Assembly (NCBI GenBank): GCA_913060845.1
Contig: CAJXVF010000117.1
Coordinates: forward strand, 1 to 6,929
Length of the DNA stretch: 6,929 nucleotides
Source: an uncultured Alphaproteobacteria bacterium
GTDB taxonomy: Bacteria > Pseudomonadota > Alphaproteobacteria > Bin95
Reading direction: 5' to 3'
This document shows, piece by piece, positions 1 through 6,929 of this stretch. Within the stretch, counting starts at the first letter, position 1; every line of letters starts with the position of its first letter. A program made the position numbers and the translations under genes. Below the pieces are notes generated by a model. It was not told the origin of the DNA. It saw nothing but the letters and a program-made list of their open reading frames with translations, and made no database searches.

Positions 1-26
1 GGCTCGGAGATGTGTATAAGAGACAG
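1..26. other. Nextera tagmentation adapter (non-genomic)
   Basis: The first 26 bases are the inner end of the Nextera read-2 adapter. Positions 8-26 are the 19-bp Tn5 mosaic end AGATGTGTATAAGAGACAG, preceded by GGCTCGG from the adapter. The same sequence occurs in reverse complement at the other end of the window, so this is library-preparation sequence and should be trimmed. The genome begins at 27. Confidence 0.98.
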
Positions 27-969
27 CCTAAGTCCATGCGTGATAGCTCGAGCATTTGATCGATCTTGTTCACCAGCCGACGGCCGGATGAAACAATAAT
101 TTCTGCGTAGTCGCCGATTTCGTTTCCCGATGCAGCAGGCAGCATTTCGCCAAACCCAATGACGGCGTGGAGGGGCGTGCGCATTTCATGGGAAAGTCTT
201 GCGATGAATAAGGATTTCGCCTTGGACAGGCGCTCCGCCTCATCCTTTGCCTCAAGCAATGTATCCTCAATGGCCTTATGCTTTGAGACATCGATACAAG
301 CGAGCGTAAACCCGCCTGTTTCAAGTGGTCTAATACGTGCCTCAAGGACACCGTCGCCATTCGGTTTGATCACCTCGATAGCGCGGCCTCTACGATCATT
401 GGCCTGCTGGAAAATTTGGTACACCACCTTCTGAATCGTGTCGTCATCTGCATCGGGCGACGCGGCTAGTTCGGCCATGCGCCTGTTCCACATGACGATC
501 TTGTCATCGACATCAAATGCCGCCATGCCAACGTCAGTCGACTCAAGCGTTGCCGTTAGCATTTCGGATTTCTGTGAGAGGTCGCGCCGCGTTGAGGCTG
601 CGGCCACTGCATAACGGATGGCTTTTTCCATGATGCCGGGCGAGATGCGATCTTTCACGAGATGATCGACTGCACCCGCTTGCATCGCCGCGTAATCAAT
701 TTCCCGATCGGTATACCCAGTCAGTAGAATGAAAGGCGTGAAAAAGCCGGCCTTTATCGCTGACTGAACAATCTCCACGCCCGTCACGCCGCCGACATGA
801 TAATCGACCAATACCACGTCATATTTGTCGTATGGCAAGCTGCCTGCGACGGCGGCCATGCCGTCGCGTTCCCAGGTGACCTCGTAGCGCACGTCAATAA
901 CTTCCTGGATGCAATCAAGCGTCAGAAGATAATCATCTTCATCATCAGGAAGTGAATAGGCGGTTGCAT
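27..969 (-). CDS. REC-PAS-histidine kinase (hybrid), C-terminus missing, frame broken near start
   Basis: One long minus-strand frame runs from about 970 to the genomic edge at 27 without a stop (about 314 codons). It opens with a receiver domain: acidic cluster PDDEDDYLLTLD, phosphoacceptor Asp in VVLVDYHVGG, switch Thr in ILLTGYTD and conserved Lys in HLVKDR. A PAS-like segment follows (around TLESTDVGMAAFDVDDKIVMWN), then a helical linker and a HisKA H-box with its phosphorylatable His in ARLSHEMRTPLHAVIGF. The ATP-binding domain would lie beyond 27 and is lost. No ATG, GTG or credible TTG begins this frame upstream of the acidic cluster. An ATG at 969, 29 bp after the preceding gene's stop, starts MQPPIHFL, which resembles receiver strand beta-1, but its frame hits a stop after 15 codons. 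Shifting by one base between about 950 and 940 joins the two. The gene is therefore probably one reading frame with an indel near its start. No strong ribosome binding site is seen. It is a cytoplasmic kinase and likely a phosphorelay partner of the two genes upstream. Confidence 0.85.
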
Positions 970-998
970 GAGATGTCTTTGTGTTCTGGGTGGGAAAG

Positions 999-1477
999 TT
1001 AGGCGGCGGCGCTTGTGCGCTCGTCGAACTGAGACGGCAGTTGCACGATCTCAATCCAATAGGATGTGACAACCTGGGCAACCCGCAACAGGCCTTCAAA
1101 CGTCACTGGCTTTGTGATGAATGAATTCACGCCAAGGCCATATGTCCGCAGAATGTCTTCTTCCTGCTTAGACGTGGTCAGCACGACGACAGGGATCTGT
1201 GTGCCAATGCGGGGTTTGCCTTGATACGCTTCAGCGCTTCGCGACCATCCATGCGCGGCATGTTTAGATCCAGCAGGATCAAACCAGGGCGGGGCGCTTC
1301 GGCACCACCTTCATACTTGCCTTGATGCTGAAGATATTCGAGCAATTCTTCACCGTCCTCGACGAAACGAACATCGTTCGCCAGCCGGTTCTCCTCAAAT
1401 GCCTCATCGATCAGCATACGATCGTCGGGATCATCGTCGGCGACAAGAATTGTGATCAGTTTGCCATTGGTCGTCAT
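999..1477 (-). CDS. Rcp1-like single-domain response regulator, frameshifted
   Basis: Two adjacent frames make one receiver protein of about 159 residues. The first (1477 to about 1204) holds the acidic pair in ILVADDDPDDR (residues 14-16), the phosphoacceptor Asp70 in LILLDLNMPRMDG, and helix 4 up to KANPALA. The second resumes as TQIPVVVLTTSKQEEDI with the switch Thr, followed by SFITKPVTF with the conserved Lys, and ends YWIEIVQLP plus a short tail. That ending is typical of Rcp1-type regulators partnered with phytochrome-like kinases. The join needs one extra base between 1201 and 1204. As written, the first frame stops at 1178. The start is set by GAGGAG seven bases upstream and lies 20 bp after the kinase stop. 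The protein is a receiver only, with no DNA-binding output, so it probably relays phosphate or binds a partner. It could be a true pseudogene, but every signature residue is kept, which favours a sequence error. Confidence 0.9.
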
Positions 1478-1484
1478 CGTAATT

Positions 1485-1490
1485 CTCCTC
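1485..1490 (-). promoter_or_regulatory. Ribosome binding site of the response regulator
   Basis: On the minus strand GAGGAG lies seven bases before the ATG at 1477, inside the 20-bp gap after the kinase stop codon. It is the strongest Shine-Dalgarno match in the window, stronger than that of the kinase, so the regulator may be made in larger amounts than the kinase. Confidence 0.8.
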
Positions 1491-1497
1491 AGCGCTG

Positions 1498-3651
1498 TTA
1501 AGCGGCTTGGTGTTCTTGTGTCTGTGTAATCGGCAGGTAAATCGTGAAGGTCGAGCCGACATCTGGCTCGCTTTCGGCAACGATCAAGCCGCCATGGCGC
1601 TCAACAATCTTGCGGACTGTCGTCAGGCCAATGCCTGTGCCTTCGTAGTCACCGCGGCCATGCAGACGTTGGAAGATTGTGAAAATCTGATCGACATATT
1701 TCATGTCGAAGCCAATGCCGTTATCCTGGATAACAAACTCCGCCATCATGCCAACAGACATAAGCTGGGCCGGGCGTTTTTCGCCTTTTGCCAGAACACG
1801 ACCGCTAACAGAGACCTGCGGTGCTTCATCAGGTTTCCGGTACTTAATCGCGTTGCCAATAATATTCTGGAAGAGCTGGCGCATCTGGAGCTGATCAGCG
1901 TCGATCTGGGGCAGGGCGTCGACATGAACCTCACCGCCAGATTCTTCGATGCTGACAGACAGGTCGCCAACGACCTCTGACACGATTGTATCAATACTTG
2001 TTGCCTCAAACGGGCGTGCCTTCGTCGTGACACGTGAGTAGCTCAGCAGGTCGTTGATGAGTTTGCGCATCCGACCCGCGGCATTCTGCATCCTATCGAT
2101 GCATTGGCGACCATCGTCATTCAGATGTTCACCTGAGCGGCGGCGAAGCCGGTCACCAAAAGCTTCGATCTTACGCAGTGGTTCCTGCAGATCATGGGAC
2201 GCGACGGAGGCGAAGCTTTCCAGCTCTTTGTTCGAACGCTGTAGCGCTTGTTCGTGCGCTTTGATTTCGGTCACGTCTGCGCAAAGCAAGACGATCTGGC
2301 CTTCTTCAGTGTGATGTTGTTTCAGCAGAACCCAGCCACCATTTTCCAGCCGGCGTTCACCAGCCCAATCATCTGCCGGGCCGCTATTCAGGCGCAGGTC
2401 GGTTTCGATCTCGACCATGTTTTGGTCGTGGCCCGCCTGAATGAGCATATCAGCTTCAGCGCGAACGAATTCATCGAAGGATGATCCGGGCTTTAGCACA
2501 TGCTCCAACCCGCTGAACGTTGCGAGAAACAATGCGTTGCAGGTGAGGAGCTGCTGGCGCTCATCATAGAGGGCGACGGCTTCTGGAAGGCTTTCAAGGA
2601 TAGCGCTACGGACGCGGGCTTCTGCCGCTGCCGCTGCGATCTCAGCTTCCTTGATGCGGGTGGAATCCAGGATGACGCCATCCCAAACAACATATCCGTC
2701 TGCTCGCTTTGAGGGGCGGGCGATCGCGTGGGTGAATTTCTTTTGGCCTTCGCGATCGATAATCGTGGCTTCAACATCCCACATGGTCATGTCGCGGGAG
2801 GCTTGCACCAAGCGGGCATTGAAATCCTTGCGGTAGTCGGGGCCATATGTATCGAAGAGAGCGCTGGAATTGTTGATGATCTCATCAGGCGAGACGCCGA
2901 AAAGGTCTTCTGCTGCCTTGGAGATATAGCTGTAGCGAATTTCGCCTTCTGGGCTAACGGTCCGCTGATAGACGACGCCTGGAATATTATCTGCCAGCGC
3001 CGCAAATCGGCGGTCTGCATCATCGAGCGCCTGACGGCTGCGCGTGTGTTCGATTGCGAAACAGGCAAGGCCAGCCAGGCCTTCGAGTAAGCGTTCCTCT
3101 AGGCGGCTGGGTGAGCGGGCGGCACGGAAGAAGAATCCGAGCGCGCCATAAGGCTTCTCTGATTCACCGATGAGAGGCTGCGCCCATGCAGCGCGAATGT
3201 CATACACCGGGGCCGTTTCGTGGGCCGGGCAGGGGTTCTCATCAGGTATGGAGGCCAGTAGATCTGCGGTGAAGCTTGGTCGGGCTTCTAGCGACGCTGC
3301 TGTCAGTGGAAAATCCGCCTGATCAGGCTGTAGCCGCTCCAGTGCATCCCGGTATCCGGGCGGCAGACGCCGGGTTGCGACAAGTACGGGGTCGCCGTTC
3401 TCCGCATCCGGTGTGTGAATGCAGCAGAATGCGCCTTCGATAATGGATTCCGATATGTCCGCGACTTTGAACAGCACGCGCTCCAGCGGCGCGCCGCTTA
3501 GGATTAGCGACAGGACCTTATTCTGCTGCTTTACGAAAAGTGCAAACCGCTCCTGATTGTCCGCGTCTTGCGACTGCGGCTGTGGCGGCGCGGCCAACTC
3601 TAGGCCAATCGCTGTTTCTTTCTGATCTAAGGGCTGCATGCGGTTGGGCAT
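1498..3651 (-). CDS. GAF-PAS-PAS sensor histidine kinase, soluble
   Basis: An intact 717-residue kinase. Residues about 35-205 form a GAF domain whose C-terminal part (IRAAWAQPLIGE, GALGFFFRAARSPS) matches the GAF modules common in proteobacterial kinases. Residues about 212-335 are a PAS domain (NIPGVVYQRTV through GVILDSTRIKEAE), followed by an alanine-rich helical linker and a second, weaker PAS (about 348-465, ILESLPEAVALYDERQQLL). The HisKA H-box is SFASVASHDLQEPLRKIEAF with His486, the phytochrome-like subtype usually paired with Rcp1-type receivers, which fits the next gene. The HATPase domain keeps the N-box (NIIGNAIKY, Asn596 and Asn600), the G1 box (DNGIGFD, 643-649) and the G2 box (GTGIGL, 671-676). 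No signal peptide or membrane helix is visible, so it senses a cytoplasmic or membrane-relayed signal. The ligands of GAF and PAS cannot be read from the sequence. The ATG at 3651 has only a weak ribosome binding site, and Met5 at 3639 is an alternative start. Confidence 0.95.
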   Translation of the reverse strand: MPNRMQPLDQKETAIGLELAAPPQPQSQDADNQERFALFVKQQNKVLSLILSGAPLERVLFKVADISESIIEGAFCCIHTPDAENGDPVLVATRRLPPGYRDALERLQPDQADFPLTAASLEARPSFTADLLASIPDENPCPAHETAPVYDIRAAWAQPLIGESEKPYGALGFFFRAARSPSRLEERLLEGLAGLACFAIEHTRSRQALDDADRRFAALADNIPGVVYQRTVSPEGEIRYSYISKAAEDLFGVSPDEIINNSSALFDTYGPDYRKDFNARLVQASRDMTMWDVEATIIDREGQKKFTHAIARPSKRADGYVVWDGVILDSTRIKEAEIAAAAAEARVRSAILESLPEAVALYDERQQLLTCNALFLATFSGLEHVLKPGSSFDEFVRAEADMLIQAGHDQNMVEIETDLRLNSGPADDWAGERRLENGGWVLLKQHHTEEGQIVLLCADVTEIKAHEQALQRSNKELESFASVASHDLQEPLRKIEAFGDRLRRRSGEHLNDDGRQCIDRMQNAAGRMRKLINDLLSYSRVTTKARPFEATSIDTIVSEVVGDLSVSIEESGGEVHVDALPQIDADQLQMRQLFQNIIGNAIKYRKPDEAPQVSVSGRVLAKGEKRPAQLMSVGMMAEFVIQDNGIGFDMKYVDQIFTIFQRLHGRGDYEGTGIGLTTVRKIVERHGGLIVAESEPDVGSTFTIYLPITQTQEHQAA

Positions 3652-3669
3652 CCAAAATTCGAGGTGGTG

Positions 3670-3707
3670 ATGGGGGCGGAGATATGCGAGAGCAATCCCC
3701 GCCCCAT
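3670..3707. promoter_or_regulatory. Imperfect hairpin between binding protein and kinase genes
   Basis: The arms are 3670-3682 (ATGGGGGCGGAGA) and 3696-3707 (TCCCCGCCCCAT), separated by a 13-base loop. They pair over about 12 bp with a single-base bulge and one wobble pair. It is the only clear structure in the 87-bp gap and is very GC-rich. In the direction of transcription it is followed by CACCACCTCGAATTTTGG with no real T-tract, so it is a poor intrinsic terminator. It may protect the 3' end of the binding-protein mRNA or partly attenuate read-through into the kinase gene. It ends 18 bases before the kinase start. Confidence 0.55.
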
Positions 3708-3738
3708 TTGTTTGGCCCGCGTTAAGCGTGCCGGTACG

Positions 3739-4962
3739 TTACTTCGACGAGGAGGTAATCGAAGCGACCCGGAGGTTTCGGACGAGCTTGCCGTCATACC
3801 CATAGATGTATGTGGCGCTTTCAAAGAAGTTGAACGGCACCCGGAGGCCGATTTCACGCGCCTTCTTGAAGTTGATGGCAATGTCTGGTGGTGAGACGAT
3901 GCCGACGCTCATCGAACCAGCAGTTTTGCGTTTTGCCAAAACTTCGCCCGCGTAAATCGCAGCCAGGTGGGCGTTGGATTCAAAGCTGATCCCAATCGAT
4001 AGAACCGCACTTGCCGGCGTTCCGTTGACAACTTCAGGAACAACACTCAGCACCGGCACGCGATCTGCATGCGCATTAACGGTCTCAATCTCGCAGAACA
4101 CGGCTGTAGAGCCTGTCATCCAGAACAAGGATCGTTCCAGCGTTGGGTCGCTTTTACGCATCAGCGCTACTGCATCCGCTACGAGCGTCTGCAACTCTGC
4201 CTTGGCGTTCTTGGGGTCCGTCAGCGCCATGTCGATGACTTGCAAGCCACGCTGGCGGGCATAGGCCCCCATAGGCTTGGCCTGGGTTTCAACAGCGCTG
4301 ACATTTCTGCCATCTACCAGGATGCCCATGTTCTTCATGTCCGGAAGGACCTGAGAAATATAGGAGATTTGCACTTCAACCGGCATGTTCAGGGACGTTA
4401 GGGCAAAGTTGGTGCTGGTACCCTGGTCATATCCTTTGGCTTGTCCCAGCAGAACCGGGTCTTTGGAGCAGACGGAAATCACAGGCAGCTTGCCACCCTG
4501 ATACTTGCCATAAAGCCAAGCCGTTGATTCTGATCCCATGGAAAGAATGAGGTCATACCCATTGCTCTCCGCGTAAGTCAGTGCAGCTTGGCCACGGACA
4601 TCATCTTTCTTGAAATTGTACGCCAAGACCTCTGTATCCAAGCCCTTAGCGGCAAAGACGGAAAGGATCTGGGTAATTGCGACGTCATAGGCAGAGGAGG
4701 GCCGAGGATAGACCGCCATAACCTTCTGCGCGGCGTCACCAACTTTCCGGTCATGCCCGATTACGTGGGCAATATTGGGATCGTCTGGATCACCGACGAT
4801 GCGCCAGTTTTCTTGGGCGGCAGCACCAATGCGGAACCAGTCATTGTAAGTGTTCGTGACGGCGGCACCTTGCTTGGCTGCTGCAAACGCTGGCGTAGAG
4901 AGGAGTAGCGCTGAACCTGCGGCTGCGGCTAGTAGCGCTCGTCGTGTGAGGGTGTTGAACAT
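3739..4962 (-). CDS. Periplasmic substrate-binding protein, ABC_sub_bind (PF04392-like) family
   Basis: A 407-residue exported protein. Residues 1-27 are a signal peptide: TRRALL, a hydrophobic core LLAAAAGSALLLS, and a likely cleavage after TPAFA. The twin arginine is Tat-like but the motif is incomplete. The mature part has the two-lobed layout of the TrpX/COG2984 type of binding protein. Lobe-1 strands include KVMAVYPRPSSAYDVAI (80-96) and YDLILSMGSEST. The segment GKLPVISVCSKDPVL follows, then LPDMKNMGILVDGRN, and the family's C-terminal signature PPDIAINFKKAREIGLRVP (358-376). Residues after about 378 form a short extension (ESATYIYGYDGKLVRNL). Two cysteines (165 and 290) could pair in the oxidising periplasm. 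The ligand is unknown; characterised relatives include amino-acid binders. No ABC permease or ATPase is encoded nearby. The gene starts 3 bp after the MFS stop codon and precedes a kinase, suggesting a role in sensing or in feeding the MFS protein. Confidence 0.9.
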   Translation of the reverse strand: MFNTLTRRALLAAAAGSALLLSTPAFAAAKQGAAVTNTYNDWFRIGAAAQENWRIVGDPDDPNIAHVIGHDRKVGDAAQKVMAVYPRPSSAYDVAITQILSVFAAKGLDTEVLAYNFKKDDVRGQAALTYAESNGYDLILSMGSESTAWLYGKYQGGKLPVISVCSKDPVLLGQAKGYDQGTSTNFALTSLNMPVEVQISYISQVLPDMKNMGILVDGRNVSAVETQAKPMGAYARQRGLQVIDMALTDPKNAKAELQTLVADAVALMRKSDPTLERSLFWMTGSTAVFCEIETVNAHADRVPVLSVVPEVVNGTPASAVLSIGISFESNAHLAAIYAGEVLAKRKTAGSMSVGIVSPPDIAINFKKAREIGLRVPFNFFESATYIYGYDGKLVRNLRVASITSSSK

Positions 4963-4965
4963 AAA

Positions 4966-6881
4966 TTAGCTCCCGGATACTTCTGATTCGTGGAATTTTT
5001 GTCTGGGCTTAAGGGCGAAGAGGGCGGCCATGATCAGGATGGCGACGCCGATCCAAGCAATCGATTTTCCTGTCGCGATGCCAGTCGCCATGAGTTGCCC
5101 AACAACGACAGGGCCAGCGACATGACCGATCCGCTCTAAGAAGCGATAGGTGGCGGTGACAGGTGCAGCGCCGTTCTTGCGGGCCGTAAACGTGCTGGCG
5201 ACGTGGGTGACGACAGGCGCGTTGACTAGGCCGTGGGCGAGGCCGAGTAGGGCAACCGCAAGGATGATTGCGATAATCGCCATCTGTGCGTTCCCTCCAC
5301 TGGAGAGAGCTGCGCCGGAGGGGCCGAAGACGCCGATGGCTATCAATGCAATGGCCGAAAGGAAGCTGCCAATCAGCAGGACATCATCCGTGCGCTTTGT
5401 ACGATCGACAAAGCCGGAGATATAGCCGCTCGATATCAAGACGCAGGCTGCATAGATCATCAGGACCTGCCCGATATCTTCCTGCCGGAATCCACCAGAG
5501 GATAACAGTAGGGGTAGGGCACAGATGACGACGCCAGTAAGGACAACTTTGGTCGGCACGCCAACCAGTAGCATCGTCCGCATGAATTCGAGGTCTCGGA
5601 ACACAGCGGAGAGATCGCGCGCCATCAGCCTGAAGCTTGGCGGCGGCTCCTGGACGGCCGTGGCCGACATGCGCTTACCTGGGACAACGATCAGCGTATA
5701 GGCCGCCATTACGAACGCTACGCATGCAGCGACGTTGAACAGGCTTTCCTGGCCAAACGAGTAGAGACCCGATCGCCATGCCAGTGATCATGCCGCCCTG
5801 GAAACCATACACAATGATTGCAGCGCCACGGGTTTTCCGCTCCGGTGATGCAACGTCCAGAATGTAGGACTGCACGCCGATAAACAGGATGCCTTGACCA
5901 ATGCCTGAAAGCGCACGCGCCAAGCAGATCAGTGCGAAATCTGGAGCCGTCGCCAGCAGATAGAGGCCAAGGCCGGATAGGGCCAAACCTGCAAACATCA
6001 GCGGCTTTGCGCCAACACGCTGGCTGAGATGGCCTGCGGGGATCAATGAAAGTGCAAACAGCAAATAGTAAATCGTGAACGGCGCTGATGCGTACTCTGA
6101 CGCGAGGCCGAGCTTGTCTGCCAATTGCGTTATGTATTGCGGTAGGAACGCATAGGACAGGTGTTCCGTCGCGACAGCAATAAAGAATACAGGTTTTACG
6201 AGATTCAGGAGGGCGACATCACTCCGCCCTTCAGTTGGGTCAGCGTCATCGTCCTCGCGGCTGGCTCTATCACCGCCGCCCAGTCGCCGCATGGAGCCTG
6301 CGATCTGCAGAAAGACGCTCGCCATCAGTGCAGAGGCGATAAACAGCGCCGCGAAGTTCTTAATGCTGCGGATGGATTGGCGCATGACGATGTCGGATGG
6401 AATGGCGACAGCAAGCTTAATGTTCCGGCCACCTGGCTGCGACATGTCGGAGATATATTCGTAGTGGTCTGGATTGCTTGTCCACGCTTTCCCAGCAGCT
6501 GACCTATCCGTATGGAAGCGAACAATGTCATCAACGATGATCGATGCGTGCGCCATATCAGGGTTCAGTGCCCGATAATCCTGCAGCAGGTCATCAATTC
6601 CGTCGATTTCCCAGATATTCAAGCCGAACGCGACGATATTCGCCAAGCGCTGGCCCAATGTATCCGCCATCGACTTAGATTTTGCCTGCGCGCCTTCGGC
6701 GTAGAGCGTCACCAGGGTAGCGACGACCAGGCCGGATACGCCGATGAAGCAGGTCGCAAACATCACATGCAACCAGCGCTTGCGGATGGTCATATCCGCG
6801 CCAAGGACCGGCGTGGCAACACCGAAGGCGATTGCTGCTAGAAGGGCGGCGAGCATGATCGGCTGAAAACCGTCCCGCACC
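4966..6881 (-). CDS. MFS transporter with N-terminal Cache-like periplasmic sensor, N-terminus missing, frameshifted
   Basis: About 638 residues are visible, numbered here from the first genomic codon at 6880. A membrane helix (about 8-28) and a second (36-60) precede a periplasmic segment (61-174). Its pattern, HASIIVDDIVRFHTDRSAAGKAW followed by the strand NIKLAVAIPSDIV, resembles Cache/PDC sensor domains. A third helix (176-195) and an acidic, charged linker (196-222) lead to a 12-helix MFS domain. The helix 2-3 loop keeps a degenerate motif A (AGHLSQRVGAKP) and the equivalent loop in the second half is GFVDRTKRTDD. At Leu373 (5764) the first frame runs off into an unrelated tail ending at 5675. 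The second half continues in another frame as YSFGQESLFNVAACVAF, so there is one extra base (or two missing) within 5759-5767. The ATG at 5709 is internal, not a start. The true start lies outside the fragment. MFS proteins are proton-coupled or facilitated carriers, and the fused sensor suggests signal-controlled transport or a transceptor. Substrate unknown. Confidence 0.85.
4970..4974 (-). promoter_or_regulatory. Ribosome binding site of the binding protein, inside the MFS gene end
   Basis: On the minus strand GGGAG sits seven bases before the ATG at 4962. It lies within the last sense codons of the MFS gene, whose TAA is at 4968-4966. This overlap supports the chosen start and suggests translational coupling, with ribosomes finishing the transporter and reinitiating on the binding protein. 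Confidence 0.75.
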
Positions 6882-6929
6882 CTGTCTCTTATACACATCT
6901 CCGAGCCCACGAGACCTCTCTACATCTCG
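6882..6929. other. Nextera read-2 adapter with i7 index (non-genomic)
   Basis: Positions 6882-6900 are the Tn5 mosaic end CTGTCTCTTATACACATCT, and 6901-6915 are the rest of the Nextera transposase adapter (CCGAGCCCACGAGAC). Positions 6916-6923 are CTCTCTAC, which matches Nextera i7 index N707, and 6924-6929 (ATCTCG) are the start of the P7 flow-cell sequence. Reading frames starting here on the minus strand (MGSEMCIRDR, MYKRQ) are adapter translations, a known database artefact. Confidence 0.98.

Noticed and set aside
1195..1210. Programmed ribosomal frameshifting in the response regulator.
   Set aside because: There is no slippery heptamer or homopolymer at the junction and the receiver family does not use recoding; an indel is simpler.
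1507..1980. A 157-codon plus-strand reading frame.
   Set aside because: It lies opposite the conserved HATPase region of the intact kinase, has no ribosome binding site of note and no recognisable domain; it is a shadow of the minus-strand gene.
3652..3738. An intrinsic terminator on the minus strand.
   Set aside because: The stem is strong but is followed by a mixed sequence with only a four-T run about 12 bases later, so termination would be weak at best.
4069..4908. Plus-strand frames of about 100 codons opposite the binding protein gene.
   Set aside because: They are antisense to a well-supported gene with a signal peptide and family signature, and have no features of their own.
5675..5709. 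A separate MFS half-transporter gene starting at the ATG at 5709.
   Set aside because: The sequence upstream of this ATG in the same frame continues the MFS fold (SFGQESLFNVAACVAFV), so the ATG is internal to a frameshifted gene.
1..6929. A natural composite transposon bounded by terminal inverted repeats.
   Set aside because: The repeats are the hyperactive Tn5 mosaic end joined to Nextera adapter and a sample index, there is no transposase gene, and no 9-bp target duplication is present.

Overview
The window is a sequenced library fragment. Positions 1-26 and 6882-6929 are Illumina Nextera (Tn5 tagmentation) adapter, and genomic DNA spans only 27-6881. The DNA is moderately GC-rich and densely packed. 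All recognisable genes lie on the minus strand, apparently as one operon read from right to left. The gene families point to a proteobacterium, most likely an alphaproteobacterium: an Rcp1-like single-domain response regulator, a GAF/PAS histidine kinase with a DLQEPLR-type H-box, and a PF04392-type periplasmic binding protein. This placement is an inference.

In order of transcription: (1) 6881-4966, an MFS transporter with an N-terminal membrane-anchored, Cache-like periplasmic sensor module, cut at its N-terminus by the fragment end and carrying one frame disruption near 5759-5767. (2) 4962-3739, an exported ABC-type substrate-binding protein of the ABC_sub_bind family, tightly coupled to the transporter but with no ABC permease or ATPase in view. 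(3) An 87-bp gap with a strong imperfect hairpin (3670-3707). (4) 3651-1498, an intact soluble GAF-PAS-PAS histidine kinase. (5) 1477-999, an Rcp1-like response regulator with a good ribosome binding site but a one-base frame disruption near 1201-1204. (6) 969-27, a second kinase, REC-PAS-HisKA, whose first codons appear out of frame with the rest and whose ATPase domain is lost at the fragment end.

Together the genes look like a solute-sensing and signalling cassette. A periplasmic binding protein and a sensor-fused MFS carrier sit upstream of two kinases and a stand-alone receiver. No DNA-binding or enzymatic output domain is visible. The combination of a sensor-MFS with an orphan ABC-type binding protein and a phosphorelay is the most interesting point here. 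The three frame disruptions, on a fragment that still carries adapters, are more likely sequencing or assembly errors than biology. Apart from the hairpin there is no gene-free stretch longer than 87 bp.
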